Below, one piece after another: positions 1 through 6,750 of a stretch of 11,794 nt of DNA. A program made the position numbers and the translations under genes. The notes beneath the pieces were generated by a model. The model was not told where the DNA came from, ran no database searches, and saw only the letters and a program-made list of their open reading frames with translations. The stretch is from DATKFM01 sp035544395 (GTDB lineage Bacteria; Pseudomonadota; Alphaproteobacteria; Dongiales; Dongiaceae). Location: positions 1-11,794 of the forward strand of contig DATKFM010000132.1 of NCBI GenBank assembly GCA_035544395.1, written 5' to 3'. How positions within the stretch are numbered: position 1 is the first letter of the stretch; the number at the start of each line of letters is the position of its first letter.

Positions 1-294
1 TCGTCGGTGCCGGAGGCGGAACTGAGATCGCGGGGCTGCGTGATCGTCGGCAGGACCCTACCGGCTGAACCGCCTGTGAAAGCGACGGGGATTGCCGGCG
101 GCAGCTATGCGGTGCTGCGGCACAAGGGGCCCTATGCGGACATGCGGGCGGCCTATCAGTGGCTGTACGGCACCTGGCTGCTGCAGTCGGGGCGGGAGAT
201 TGCCGACCAGCCGATCCTGGAAGAGTATCTCAACAACCCGCGGGACACGGCGCCGACGGAGCTGCTGACGGATATCTGCCTGCCGCTTGCGTGA
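1..294 (+). CDS. GyrI-like effector-binding domain protein, C-terminal part (5' end outside window)
   Basis: The reading frame is open from the first base and ends with TGA at 292-294, so about 97 C-terminal residues are visible. The segment YAVLRHKGPYADM, the YQWLYGTWL stretch, the EEYLNNPRD motif and the ending LTDICLPL are typical of the last third of GyrI-like (SbmC/BmrR-type) domains. These domains bind small molecules. They occur alone or as the C-terminal half of AraC-type regulators. Whether an AraC-type helix-turn-helix lies upstream cannot be seen here. A GTG at 7 could be read as a start, but a 95-residue product would lack the first half of the domain, so I treat the gene as truncated by the window. 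An alkyltransferase-like gene follows after 24 bp on the same strand and is probably co-transcribed. Confidence 0.8.
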   Translation, partial: SSVPEAELRSRGCVIVGRTLPAEPPVKATGIAGGSYAVLRHKGPYADMRAAYQWLYGTWLLQSGREIADQPILEEYLNNPRDTAPTELLTDICLPLA

Positions 295-318
295 AGGGAG
301 AAATCGACAGGTGGTGCG

Positions 319-729
319 ATGAAGCAGAAGAAATCCTGGACCGAGAAAATTCAGTCCTCACGCCCCCATGAAGTGAAGCCGGCGCCGATGGATATCGCGG
401 GCATGAAAAAGGGCGAGATCATGCTCATCCCCTCGCCCGCCATCGTCGCCAAGTTCATCGCGGGAATCCCTGCGGGCGAGAGCATGGATGTGAAGACGTT
501 CCGGCGGAAGCTGGCGCGGCGCTACAAGGCGGAGGTCACCTGCCCGATCACCACGGGCTTTCACCTGCGCACCGTGGCCGAGGCGGCACTGGAGGCACAC
601 AAGCAGGGCAAGGCTCTGACAGAAATCACGCCGTTCTGGCGCGTGCTGGATGCCGAAGCGCCGACGACGGCCAAGCTCTCCTGCGGCACCGCCTTTGTCG
701 CCAAGCTCCGGCGGCAGGAAGGGATTTGA
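319..729 (+). CDS. MGMT-family-like (alkyltransferase DNA-binding-domain) protein without PCHR active site
   Basis: A protein of 136 residues with a basic N-terminus (KQKKSWTEKIQ). The parts that look familiar are IPSPAIVAKFIAGIPAGE (about 37-54), a winged-helix-like stretch with FRRKLARRY (about 61-69), CPITTGFHLRTVAEAALE (75-92) and ITPFWRVL (103-110). This layout matches small proteins annotated as MGMT family that carry the DNA-binding domain of O6-alkylguanine-DNA alkyltransferase. The acceptor motif PCHR is absent. C75 in CPITTG and C122 are the only cysteines, so conventional alkyl transfer is doubtful. It may bind DNA or alkylated bases as alkyltransferase-like proteins do, but the function is unknown. 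An AGGTGG Shine-Dalgarno at 310-315 supports the ATG at 319. It follows the GyrI-like gene by 24 bp and is convergent with the DUF502 gene, 24 bp apart. Confidence 0.6.
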   Translation: MKQKKSWTEKIQSSRPHEVKPAPMDIAGMKKGEIMLIPSPAIVAKFIAGIPAGESMDVKTFRRKLARRYKAEVTCPITTGFHLRTVAEAALEAHKQGKALTEITPFWRVLDAEAPTTAKLSCGTAFVAKLRRQEGI

Positions 730-753
730 TGGCAGCCCACCACGGGGATCGGC

Positions 754-1350
754 TCAGCTCGCGAGCCCGCCGACCGCCGACGCGGGCATCATCTCCTTGG
801 CGCCGAGGCCCCAGGCGGAGATGCAGCTGGTGAATTTTGACAGCGGCACATCGACCGGATGCACCTTGCCTGCCGGCAAGACGTAGAGAGCGCCCACCGC
901 CGGTGTCGGGCAAGTCGGCACGAACACCGTGGCGCGTCCATCGGCATGGCGTTCCATGATGAAGGCCGGCGCGAGTCCGCCGCCGATCTCGGCAAAGGCC
1001 GGCTGAATAGCGCGGCCTTCCTTGTCGGAGAACGAGCCGCCGCCGACGGCCTTCAACAGCTTGTAGCCGGGCACTCGATCATAGAGCAGCCGCTCCAGAA
1101 CATCGCGGAAGCGCCGGCCGAGCGTTGTCCGGATGAGCAGGCCGGCCAGGAAACAGACGAAGACCACCAGCCCGATCGCTATCAGATCGGGCAGCAAGGT
1201 TCCGCCCGGCATATGGGAAGCCAGTGGCTGCAGAGCCTTATGGGCGGCTCCGAGCGCCTTTTGCAGAAGTATGGCGACCAGCGCTAGCGGCAAAATGACC
1301 AGGGCGCCACCGATGAGCGTGGTCTTGATGAAGCCAGCAATATCCTTCAT
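754..1350 (-). CDS. DUF502 family membrane protein
   Basis: A 198-residue protein with two predicted membrane helices, about residues 9-30 (TLIGGALVILPLALVAILL) and 53-75 (LPDLIAIGLVVFVCFLAGLL). They are followed by RRFRDVLERLLYDRVPGYKLLK and a soluble C-terminal domain with the stretch FVPTCPTPAVGALYVLP. This is the standard architecture of the DUF502 family, common in Proteobacteria, whose biochemical role is not established. The frame is open upstream to 1434, but that extension overlaps the neighbouring gene. I chose the ATG at 1350 because a GAGAGGGA ribosome-binding site lies just before it and because the family starts shortly before the first helix. It is the last gene of the minus-strand set after the hydrolase and the EEP-fold gene, 31 bp from the latter. 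Confidence 0.85.
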   Translation of the reverse strand: MKDIAGFIKTTLIGGALVILPLALVAILLQKALGAAHKALQPLASHMPGGTLLPDLIAIGLVVFVCFLAGLLIRTTLGRRFRDVLERLLYDRVPGYKLLKAVGGGSFSDKEGRAIQPAFAEIGGGLAPAFIMERHADGRATVFVPTCPTPAVGALYVLPAGKVHPVDVPLSKFTSCISAWGLGAKEMMPASAVGGLAS

Positions 1351-1381
1351 TGACCGTCCCTCTCGTTGTTTTCGACTGAGT

Positions 1382-2275
1382 CTAGATATCGAGCTCCACC
1401 CACACAGGCTGATGGTCGGAGCCATCGGCGGCATCGTCGATCCAGGCGCGCTTCACCGCGCCGGCGAGATCGGCGGTGACGAAGCCGTGGTCGATACGCT
1501 TCGGCTGCTTGCCGCGGGAACCGGGGAAGGTGACGCCCTCGTTTTCCGCAACGCCGGCGAGAGCGAGCACATCGGCAAAGCGATCGGCCTCCACCAGGCG
1601 GCCATAGACGGGATCGAGAGCGCCGACCAGCGACTCGTACTCGGGCGAGCGCGGCGTCATGTTGAAATCGCCCATGATGATCGCCGGCGCCGGCATCGGC
1701 GGCAGTGCGGCGGCGTCAAGCTCCACCCAGTCTGCCTTGAATGCCTGGGGATCGACGCCGTCGCCGACAATCGCGGGACCACGCAAGACTGCCGATTGGA
1801 TGAATGAACGAATCTGCTCCACCTGGCGCTGCCGCTGGCGCTGGGAGAGATAGGAGAGATGGGTGTCATAAACGCGCAGCCCGCTTCGGCCCGCTGCTAT
1901 CACCGCCTCCAGCAGCAGCGCGTCATCGGCGATCTTGCCGCGCACCGGTACCTTGTCGAGCACCAGGCGCCGGGTGGAAAGGATCGGCGCCCGCGACAGG
2001 ATCATGAGTCCCACCTGCCGCCGCTTGTTGTCGACGCGGCCATCGGCGCCGATGCTGCTGCCGTCCAGGTCGACGGCCGGGCCGTGGACCCAGCGGTAAC
2101 CTGGCAGAAGCCGCGCCAATTCCTCCGCCTGGTCGCCATGAGCGGGGCGCCAATGGCGCTCCACCTCCTGCAACAGGATGAGATCGGCGGCGGCCACCGT
2201 GCGGGCGATGCGGGAGAGGTCCACCTTGCCGTCGCGGCCGCAGCCGAACTGGATGTTGTAGCTGACGATCAGCAT
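1382..2275 (-). CDS. Endonuclease/exonuclease/phosphatase (EEP) family protein
   Basis: A 297-residue protein covering one complete EEP domain. The family metal and catalytic motifs are all present: SYNIQFG with N7, LQEVE with E37, THLS with H139, GDFN with D203 and N205, and SDHQP with D287 and H288. Members cleave phosphodiester bonds in DNA, RNA, phosphoinositides or sphingomyelin. The sequence does not tell which, and no signal peptide is visible, so it is probably cytoplasmic. A TTG codon at 2290 would overlap the upstream stop. I prefer ATG at 2275 because GAGGAA lies 8 to 10 bases before it and because the product then begins directly with the first strand, LIVSYN. It follows the alpha/beta hydrolase gene by 11 bp and is almost certainly in its operon. 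Confidence 0.87.
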   Translation of the reverse strand: MLIVSYNIQFGCGRDGKVDLSRIARTVAAADLILLQEVERHWRPAHGDQAEELARLLPGYRWVHGPAVDLDGSSIGADGRVDNKRRQVGLMILSRAPILSTRRLVLDKVPVRGKIADDALLLEAVIAAGRSGLRVYDTHLSYLSQRQRQRQVEQIRSFIQSAVLRGPAIVGDGVDPQAFKADWVELDAAALPPMPAPAIIMGDFNMTPRSPEYESLVGALDPVYGRLVEADRFADVLALAGVAENEGVTFPGSRGKQPKRIDHGFVTADLAGAVKRAWIDDAADGSDHQPVWVELDI

Positions 2276-2286
2276 ACCGTGATTCC

Positions 2287-3198
2287 TCAACCCCGGCGGC
2301 GCGCCGCGGATTTTTTCCGGCGATGCTGACCGAGGAACTTCGTCAGCCGCGCCAGATAGGCGTCGGCTTCCTCATAGATCGGCATGTGAGAGCTGTTGGG
2401 AAACACGGTGATTTCCGCGTCCGGCAGCGCCCGCTGCATGCGCATGGCGCAGACCGGCGTCATCTCGTCATGCTGGCCGCACATCACCAGTGTGGGCACG
2501 GTGATGCGGTGCATGTCCGGGATGCGGTTCCAGTCCTTGAGATTGCCGATATAGAGGAATTCGTTCGGGCCTTGCATCTCCATGTAGGGACCCATGTTCC
2601 AGTCCTTCAGCGAGTCATTCGCCGGCTTTGGCGCCACATCCAGCCGCAGCACATGGCGGTAGTTCAGCACGGTGATCGCGCCTTTGTAGGCGGGGTGATC
2701 GAACTGTCCCAGTGCCTCATAGCGCTGCATCATCGCCACTGTTTCGGAGCCGAGGGCGCCGCGCAGTCGATTCAGCTCGCTCACCAGATGGGGCATGTCG
2801 CCGCAAGTGTTCGACAGGATTAGCGTGCGGATCGAGCCCAAATAGGTCAGGGCGAACTCGATGCCGAGCCAGCCGCCCCAGCTATGGCCGAGGAGATGCA
2901 CCGGCGGCAGGTCGAGCGCGCGCAGCACCGTCTCCACCTCCTCCACATAGCGGGAGATGTTCCAGAGCGACTTGTCGGTCGGCTTGTCGGAACGGCCGCA
3001 GCCGAGCTGATCGTAGGTCACCACCCGGAACCCCTGATCGGCGAGAGCGATCAGCGGCTCGCGCAAATAATTGCAGGGCAGCCCGGGACCGCCATTGAGC
3101 AAGAAAAGCACCTCGTCACCACTGCCATAGCTGTAGGTGACGACGCTGTAGCCATCGACTTTCACCCGCGCGATCACGGGCTTCAAAGCTTTTGCCAT
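2287..3198 (-). CDS. Proline-iminopeptidase-like alpha/beta hydrolase (S33 family type)
   Basis: A 303-residue alpha/beta hydrolase. The catalytic triad is readable as S106 in GHSWGG, D244 in GQHDEMTP and H271 in SSHMPIYE. The oxyanion-hole motif is NGGPG at 35-39, where classical proline iminopeptidases have HGGPG. YDQLGCGRSDKP (62-73) and a cap region rich in W, M and Y agree with the proline iminopeptidase group, which removes N-terminal proline or cleaves related small amides and esters. The actual substrate is unknown. There is no signal peptide, so it should be cytoplasmic. The C-terminus is strongly basic (QHRRKKSAARRRG). ATG at 3198 is preceded by AGGGGA at good spacing. It is the first gene of a three-gene minus-strand operon and is divergent from the HAD phosphatase. 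Confidence 0.88.
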   Translation of the reverse strand: MAKALKPVIARVKVDGYSVVTYSYGSGDEVLFLLNGGPGLPCNYLREPLIALADQGFRVVTYDQLGCGRSDKPTDKSLWNISRYVEEVETVLRALDLPPVHLLGHSWGGWLGIEFALTYLGSIRTLILSNTCGDMPHLVSELNRLRGALGSETVAMMQRYEALGQFDHPAYKGAITVLNYRHVLRLDVAPKPANDSLKDWNMGPYMEMQGPNEFLYIGNLKDWNRIPDMHRITVPTLVMCGQHDEMTPVCAMRMQRALPDAEITVFPNSSHMPIYEEADAYLARLTKFLGQHRRKKSAARRRG

Positions 3199-3254
3199 GG
3201 ATTCTTCCCCTGCAGGCGCCGCTGTGAGCAGCTTTTCGAGATTTGGCAGGCGCG

Positions 3255-3260
3255 ATTATA
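3255..3260 (-). promoter_or_regulatory. Candidate -10 element of the hydrolase operon
   Basis: The minus strand reads TATAAT here, a perfect consensus -10 box, 57 bases before the hydrolase ATG in the 150-bp gap between divergent genes. No convincing -35 box is found 16 to 18 bases upstream, so the promoter would be weak or activator-dependent. The gap contains no ORF of note. The same bases read TATACG on the + strand at 3257-3262, so an overlapping promoter for the HAD gene is possible but weaker. Confidence 0.35.
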
Positions 3261-3348
3261 CGCCGTGGCGGCGGCCGATCTAGGGCTGTGCTGCACCAGC
3301 CCCTTTGGCGTTGAATGTGGCAACGGAATCGGCTTCTCTCGCCGTCCC

Positions 3349-4152
3349 ATGTTGCCTCTCGAACAATTCCCCCTGCCCGCCCGCGGCGCCATTATCGGCG
3401 TGCTCACGGATATCGACGACACGCTGACCAGCGAAGGCCGGCTGCCAGCCGTGGCCTATGGTGCGATGGAACGGTTGCAGGCCGCGGGGCTTCTGGTCAT
3501 TCCCATCACCGGCCGGCCGGCGGGCTGGTGCGATCATATCGCCCGCATGTGGCCGGTGGATGCCGTCGTGGGCGAGAACGGCGCCTTCTATTTCCGCTAT
3601 GACCCGAAAGCGCGGATATTGCAGAAGCGATTCCTGATGGACGAGGCGACTCGCGCCGCCAACCGCGCGCGGCTGGTGGCAGTGCGCGAGCGCATCCTGA
3701 AGGAAGTGCCGGGCGCCGGCATCGCCTCGGACCAGCTCTACCGCGAGGCGGACCTGGCGATCGATTTCTGCGAGGACGTGCCGCCATTGCCGGACAAGGC
3801 GATCGACCGCATCCTGCAGATCTTCGAGGAGAGCGGCGCCACGGCGAAGGCGAGCTCCATCCATGTGAATGGCTGGTTCGGCAGCTATGACAAGCTGGGG
3901 ATGACCCGAACATTGATGGCCGAGGTGTTCGGCATCGACCTTGACGCGCTGCGGGAGAGGTTCGTTTTCACCGGCGATTCGCCGAACGACCAGCCGATGT
4001 TCGGCTTCTTTCCCCATGCCGTGGGCGTTGCCAATGTGGCGGATTTTGGCGACCGCATTTCGACGCCGCCGACATATATCACGCGCGCACGGGGCGGCGG
4101 CGGCTTTGCCGAGCTTGCCGACCTTCTGATCGCGGCGCGGCAGACGCGCTGA
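3349..4152 (+). CDS. HAD-superfamily phosphatase, subfamily IIB (Cof-type)
   Basis: A 267-residue HAD hydrolase that presumably dephosphorylates a small phosphorylated metabolite, possibly a sugar phosphate, using an aspartyl-phosphate intermediate. Motif I is DIDDTLT with nucleophile D21 and D23. Motif II is T54 in ITGRPAGW, K182 is the likely motif III lysine, and motif IV is GDSPNDQPMF with D210 and D214. The large insert between motifs II and III (about 75-175) is the C2-type cap of the IIB group, which includes Cof/YbiV and sucrose-phosphate and mannosyl-phosphoglycerate phosphatases. The frame stays open upstream to 2884, but that part is antisense to the hydrolase gene. ATG at 3349 lies just before the first strand, though its ribosome-binding site is weak. 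The methyltransferase gene follows after 10 bp. Confidence 0.87.
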   Translation: MLPLEQFPLPARGAIIGVLTDIDDTLTSEGRLPAVAYGAMERLQAAGLLVIPITGRPAGWCDHIARMWPVDAVVGENGAFYFRYDPKARILQKRFLMDEATRAANRARLVAVRERILKEVPGAGIASDQLYREADLAIDFCEDVPPLPDKAIDRILQIFEESGATAKASSIHVNGWFGSYDKLGMTRTLMAEVFGIDLDALRERFVFTGDSPNDQPMFGFFPHAVGVANVADFGDRISTPPTYITRARGGGGFAELADLLIAARQTR

Positions 4153-4162
4153 TCTCCTGGCG

Positions 4163-5077
4163 ATGGACCGGCTGGAGACGACCGGGTATCTGGCGGCGGA
4201 TGGATTTGAGGCGCAACTTGAAGAGGAGCTGGGGGCCGGCAGCATTCGCGGACGCCACGGCCGGCTGATTCTGGCTGATGGCGCCGCGCGGTCCGCCGCC
4301 TGGGCGGCCAATGTCTGGCACGACGTCACCGAGATCGAATTCGAATCCATATCGCAGGCCGCCAAGGCGTTGCGCGATATGCAGCGCAATTGGGCGCTCT
4401 ATCCCCATCGCCTGCACCGCCGCGCCAGCCTGATCCAGGAGAAGCTGCCCCATGTCAGCGCCAGGCCGTTGGTGTTTCCGGCGGCGCTGCCGAAGGCTCC
4501 CTTGGGTTCCTGGATGCTGCTGGATGCCAACCGGCTGCTGGCGTCGCCCCATTGTTCCAGCGCCTTTGCCAATGGCGCTGTCGAATTCGTCGAGAACAAG
4601 TCCGCGCCGCCCAACCGGGCCTATCTCAAGCTCTGGGAAGCGTTGACGCTGGCCGATCGATGGCCGCGGCCGGGCGAGGTCTGCCTGGATTTGGGCGCCA
4701 GTCCGGGCGGCTGGAGCTGGGTGCTGCAATCCCTGGACGCGCGGGTCATCGCCATCGACCGGGCGCCGCTGGACCCCGAGATCGCCGCCCTGCCCGGCAT
4801 CGAGTACCGCGCCGCAAGCGCCTTCGCGCTGGAGCCGCAATCGGTCGGGCCGGTGGACTGGCTGTGCAGCGACATCGTCTGCTATCCGGCGAAGCTGCTG
4901 GAGCTGGTTATGCGCTGGCTCGAGTCAGGGCTGGCGCGGAATTTCGTCTGCACCCTCAAGTTCCAGGGCGAAACCGATCACGGCGCCTCCGCGGCCTTCG
5001 CCGCCATTCCCGGCAGCCGGCTGATGCATCTACATCACAACAAGCATGAGCTGACCTGGATGCGGCTGGCCGCCTAG
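4163..5077 (+). CDS. RlmM/FtsJ-like SAM-dependent 2'-O-ribose methyltransferase
   Basis: A 304-residue protein with an N-terminal RNA-binding-like region (about 1-140) and a C-terminal RrmJ/FtsJ-fold domain. The SAM-binding loop is DLGASPGGWSW starting at D177. The K-D-K-E catalytic tetrad of 2'-O-methyltransferases can be placed at K156 (AYLKLWEA), D237 (CSDIVCYP), K266 (LKFQGE) and E296 (HNKHELTW). The closest well-known relative is E. coli RlmM, which methylates C2498 of 23S rRNA and is longer at about 366 residues. A 23S rRNA target is therefore likely but not shown. The ATG at 4163 has no strong ribosome-binding site and may rely on translation of the HAD gene ending 10 bp before. The stop TAG at 5075-5077 overlaps the stop of the convergent permease gene. 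Confidence 0.85.
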   Translation: MDRLETTGYLAADGFEAQLEEELGAGSIRGRHGRLILADGAARSAAWAANVWHDVTEIEFESISQAAKALRDMQRNWALYPHRLHRRASLIQEKLPHVSARPLVFPAALPKAPLGSWMLLDANRLLASPHCSSAFANGAVEFVENKSAPPNRAYLKLWEALTLADRWPRPGEVCLDLGASPGGWSWVLQSLDARVIAIDRAPLDPEIAALPGIEYRAASAFALEPQSVGPVDWLCSDIVCYPAKLLELVMRWLESGLARNFVCTLKFQGETDHGASAAFAAIPGSRLMHLHHNKHELTWMRLAA

Positions 5078-5877
5078 CCGGCGCGTCGGTTGCGCAGCAC
5101 CCAGATGATGAAATAGCCGCCGAACAGCAGCAGCCCGGCGCCTACGGTCGAAACCGTGCCAAGGACCGGCACGCCTGGCGTATATCCCGCCACCATCTTG
5201 GCATAGAGATATTCGGGCACGGTGGTATCGGCGCCCGTCGTGAACAACGACAGCGGGAAATTGCCCCAGGAGAGCAGGAAGGCGAACAGGCAGCCCGAGA
5301 AGATCCCCGGCCACAGCACTGGCAGCGTCACCTCCCGCAGCACTTGCCAGCGATTGGCGCCCAAGTCGAAGGCCGCCTCTTCCAGCGCGGGGTCGAAGCT
5401 GTAGACCTGGATCGAGATCACCAATGTCACCACAGGCACGATCCAGACCAGATGGGCGAAGATCGCCGTCACCCAGGACATCTGCAGGCCCAGGGAATTG
5501 AACCAGAGCAGCAGCGCCAGCCCGAGAACCGATTGCGGAAAGAAGATCGGCAGCAGCACCAGCTTCTGGTAGATCGAGCGGCCGCGCCAATCGTAACGCG
5601 CGAAGGCCAGCGCGCCGAAGAAGGCGATCACGACCGAGATCACCGTGACGATCGCGGCGATCAGCAGGGAGGTCTGGATCAGTTCGTGGATCTGGATCGA
5701 GTTGAAGGTCTTTTCGTACCAGCTCAGACTCCAGTTTGGTACCGGGAACATGAAATACCGGCTGGCGCCGAAGGAGGCGATGGCGCCGCAGATCGACGGC
5801 AGATAGAGGAACACGGCGATCGCCACAGCCCAGGCCCAGAGCAGCGCCCTCATGGCGCGGGATGTCTGGCCGGTCAT
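5074..5877 (-). CDS. ABC transporter permease, PotC-like (polyamine/opine type)
   Basis: A 267-residue inner-membrane permease with six predicted helices at about residues 9-31, 66-92, 102-126, 133-157, 190-210 and 242-262. The EAA loop that docks on the ATPase reads EEAAFDLGANRWQVLREVTLP (about 170-190), with the invariant EAA and G. It belongs to the PotC branch of the spermidine/putrescine family. It is the last gene of the importer operon and starts three bases after the stop of the PotB-like gene, so the two are translationally coupled. Its TAG stop lies on the CTAG that also ends the convergent methyltransferase gene. Confidence 0.93.
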   Translation of the reverse strand: MTGQTSRAMRALLWAWAVAIAVFLYLPSICGAIASFGASRYFMFPVPNWSLSWYEKTFNSIQIHELIQTSLLIAAIVTVISVVIAFFGALAFARYDWRGRSIYQKLVLLPIFFPQSVLGLALLLWFNSLGLQMSWVTAIFAHLVWIVPVVTLVISIQVYSFDPALEEAAFDLGANRWQVLREVTLPVLWPGIFSGCLFAFLLSWGNFPLSLFTTGADTTVPEYLYAKMVAGYTPGVPVLGTVSTVGAGLLLFGGYFIIWVLRNRRAG

Positions 5878-5880
5878 CGC

Positions 5881-6744
5881 CTAGCCCCGCTTCAGGATGC
5901 GGTCGAGATCGAAGCGGCGCAGCACGATCAGCACGAGTGCGCCCACCACCAGCATCAGCAGCACCGCCAGCGCCGCGCCCAGCGGCCAGTTCTGCGCATA
6001 GGTGAAGGCGATCTCGATATCGTGCACGATGGGGATGATCGACTGGCCGCCCAGCACCTTTGCTTCGGCAATGGCGCCCATGGCCAGCACGAAGGTCAGC
6101 AGGCCACCGATGATGATGCCGGGCATCGCCAGCGGCAGTTCGACTTCATAGAAGACCTGCAGCCGGTTGGCGCCGAGATCGGCGGCGGCTTCGACGGTTT
6201 CCCGCGGCACCATCGACACGCCCAGTGTCATGGGGAAGAGCATGAACGGCAGATAGACATAGACCATGCCGAACACGGTCATGGTGGGGGTGAACAGCCA
6301 GCTCTCGGGTTCGATGCCGAAGAAATGCTTCAGAGTGCCCAGCAGCACGCCGTTCTTGATGAAGAACAGGATCCAGCCATAGAGCCGCAGATTCTCCGAC
6401 ACGAACAGCGGCAGCACCAGCACCAGAGTAACTGCGTTGGCCCATTTGCCGAATACCTTGGCCAGACCATAGGCCAGCGGATAGCAGAGCAGCGCCAGGA
6501 TGGTGACGGTGATCAACGCCAGGGCCAGGGACCAGGCGAAGGACTGGTAGTAGGTTTCCGCGAAGATGGTCCGGTAGTTCTCCAGCCCCGGCATCTGCCA
6601 GAGGGAGAAGGTCCGCGGCGGCGCGAAGCTGAAACCGATGACCGCAAGCAGCGGCGCGGCAAATCCGACCAGCAGCAGCGTCAGGATGGGCAGGGCGTGG
6701 CGCCGCCCGGGAATCAGCCATCGTTCCAGCTTGCTGGATGTCAT
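5881..6744 (-). CDS. ABC transporter permease, PotB-like (polyamine/opine type)
   Basis: A 287-residue inner-membrane permease with about six helices. Visible ones include HALPILTLLLVGFAAPLLAV near the N-terminus, LALALITVTILALLCYPLAY, VTLVLVLPLFVSENLRLYGW and a final AALAVLLMLVVGALVLIVL. The EAA loop reads EAAADLGANRLQVFYEVELP (about 184-203). It pairs with the PotC-like permease to form the channel. Start choice: the sequence reads GTG then ATG, at 6747 and 6744. I use the ATG, but initiation at the GTG would add only one residue. The upstream ATPase gene ends at 6751, so the genes nearly touch and are co-translated. The product ends RILKRG. Confidence 0.92.
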   Translation of the reverse strand: MTSSKLERWLIPGRRHALPILTLLLVGFAAPLLAVIGFSFAPPRTFSLWQMPGLENYRTIFAETYYQSFAWSLALALITVTILALLCYPLAYGLAKVFGKWANAVTLVLVLPLFVSENLRLYGWILFFIKNGVLLGTLKHFFGIEPESWLFTPTMTVFGMVYVYLPFMLFPMTLGVSMVPRETVEAAADLGANRLQVFYEVELPLAMPGIIIGGLLTFVLAMGAIAEAKVLGGQSIIPIVHDIEIAFTYAQNWPLGAALAVLLMLVVGALVLIVLRRFDLDRILKRG

Positions 6745-6750
6745 CACGGT

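Noticed and set aside
1351..1434. Longer start for the DUF502 protein
   Set aside because: It would run into the EEP gene and add a non-hydrophobic segment not seen in the family. The ATG at 1350 has a good ribosome-binding site.
2884..3348. N-terminal extension of the HAD phosphatase to an upstream start
   Set aside because: The extra 155 residues have no family match and are antisense to the hydrolase gene and its promoter. The domain begins just after the ATG at 3349.
3280..4389. Open frame of 369 codons on the minus strand opposite the HAD gene
   Set aside because: It is Arg/Ala/His-rich, has no motif, and overlaps the HAD phosphatase with all its catalytic motifs.
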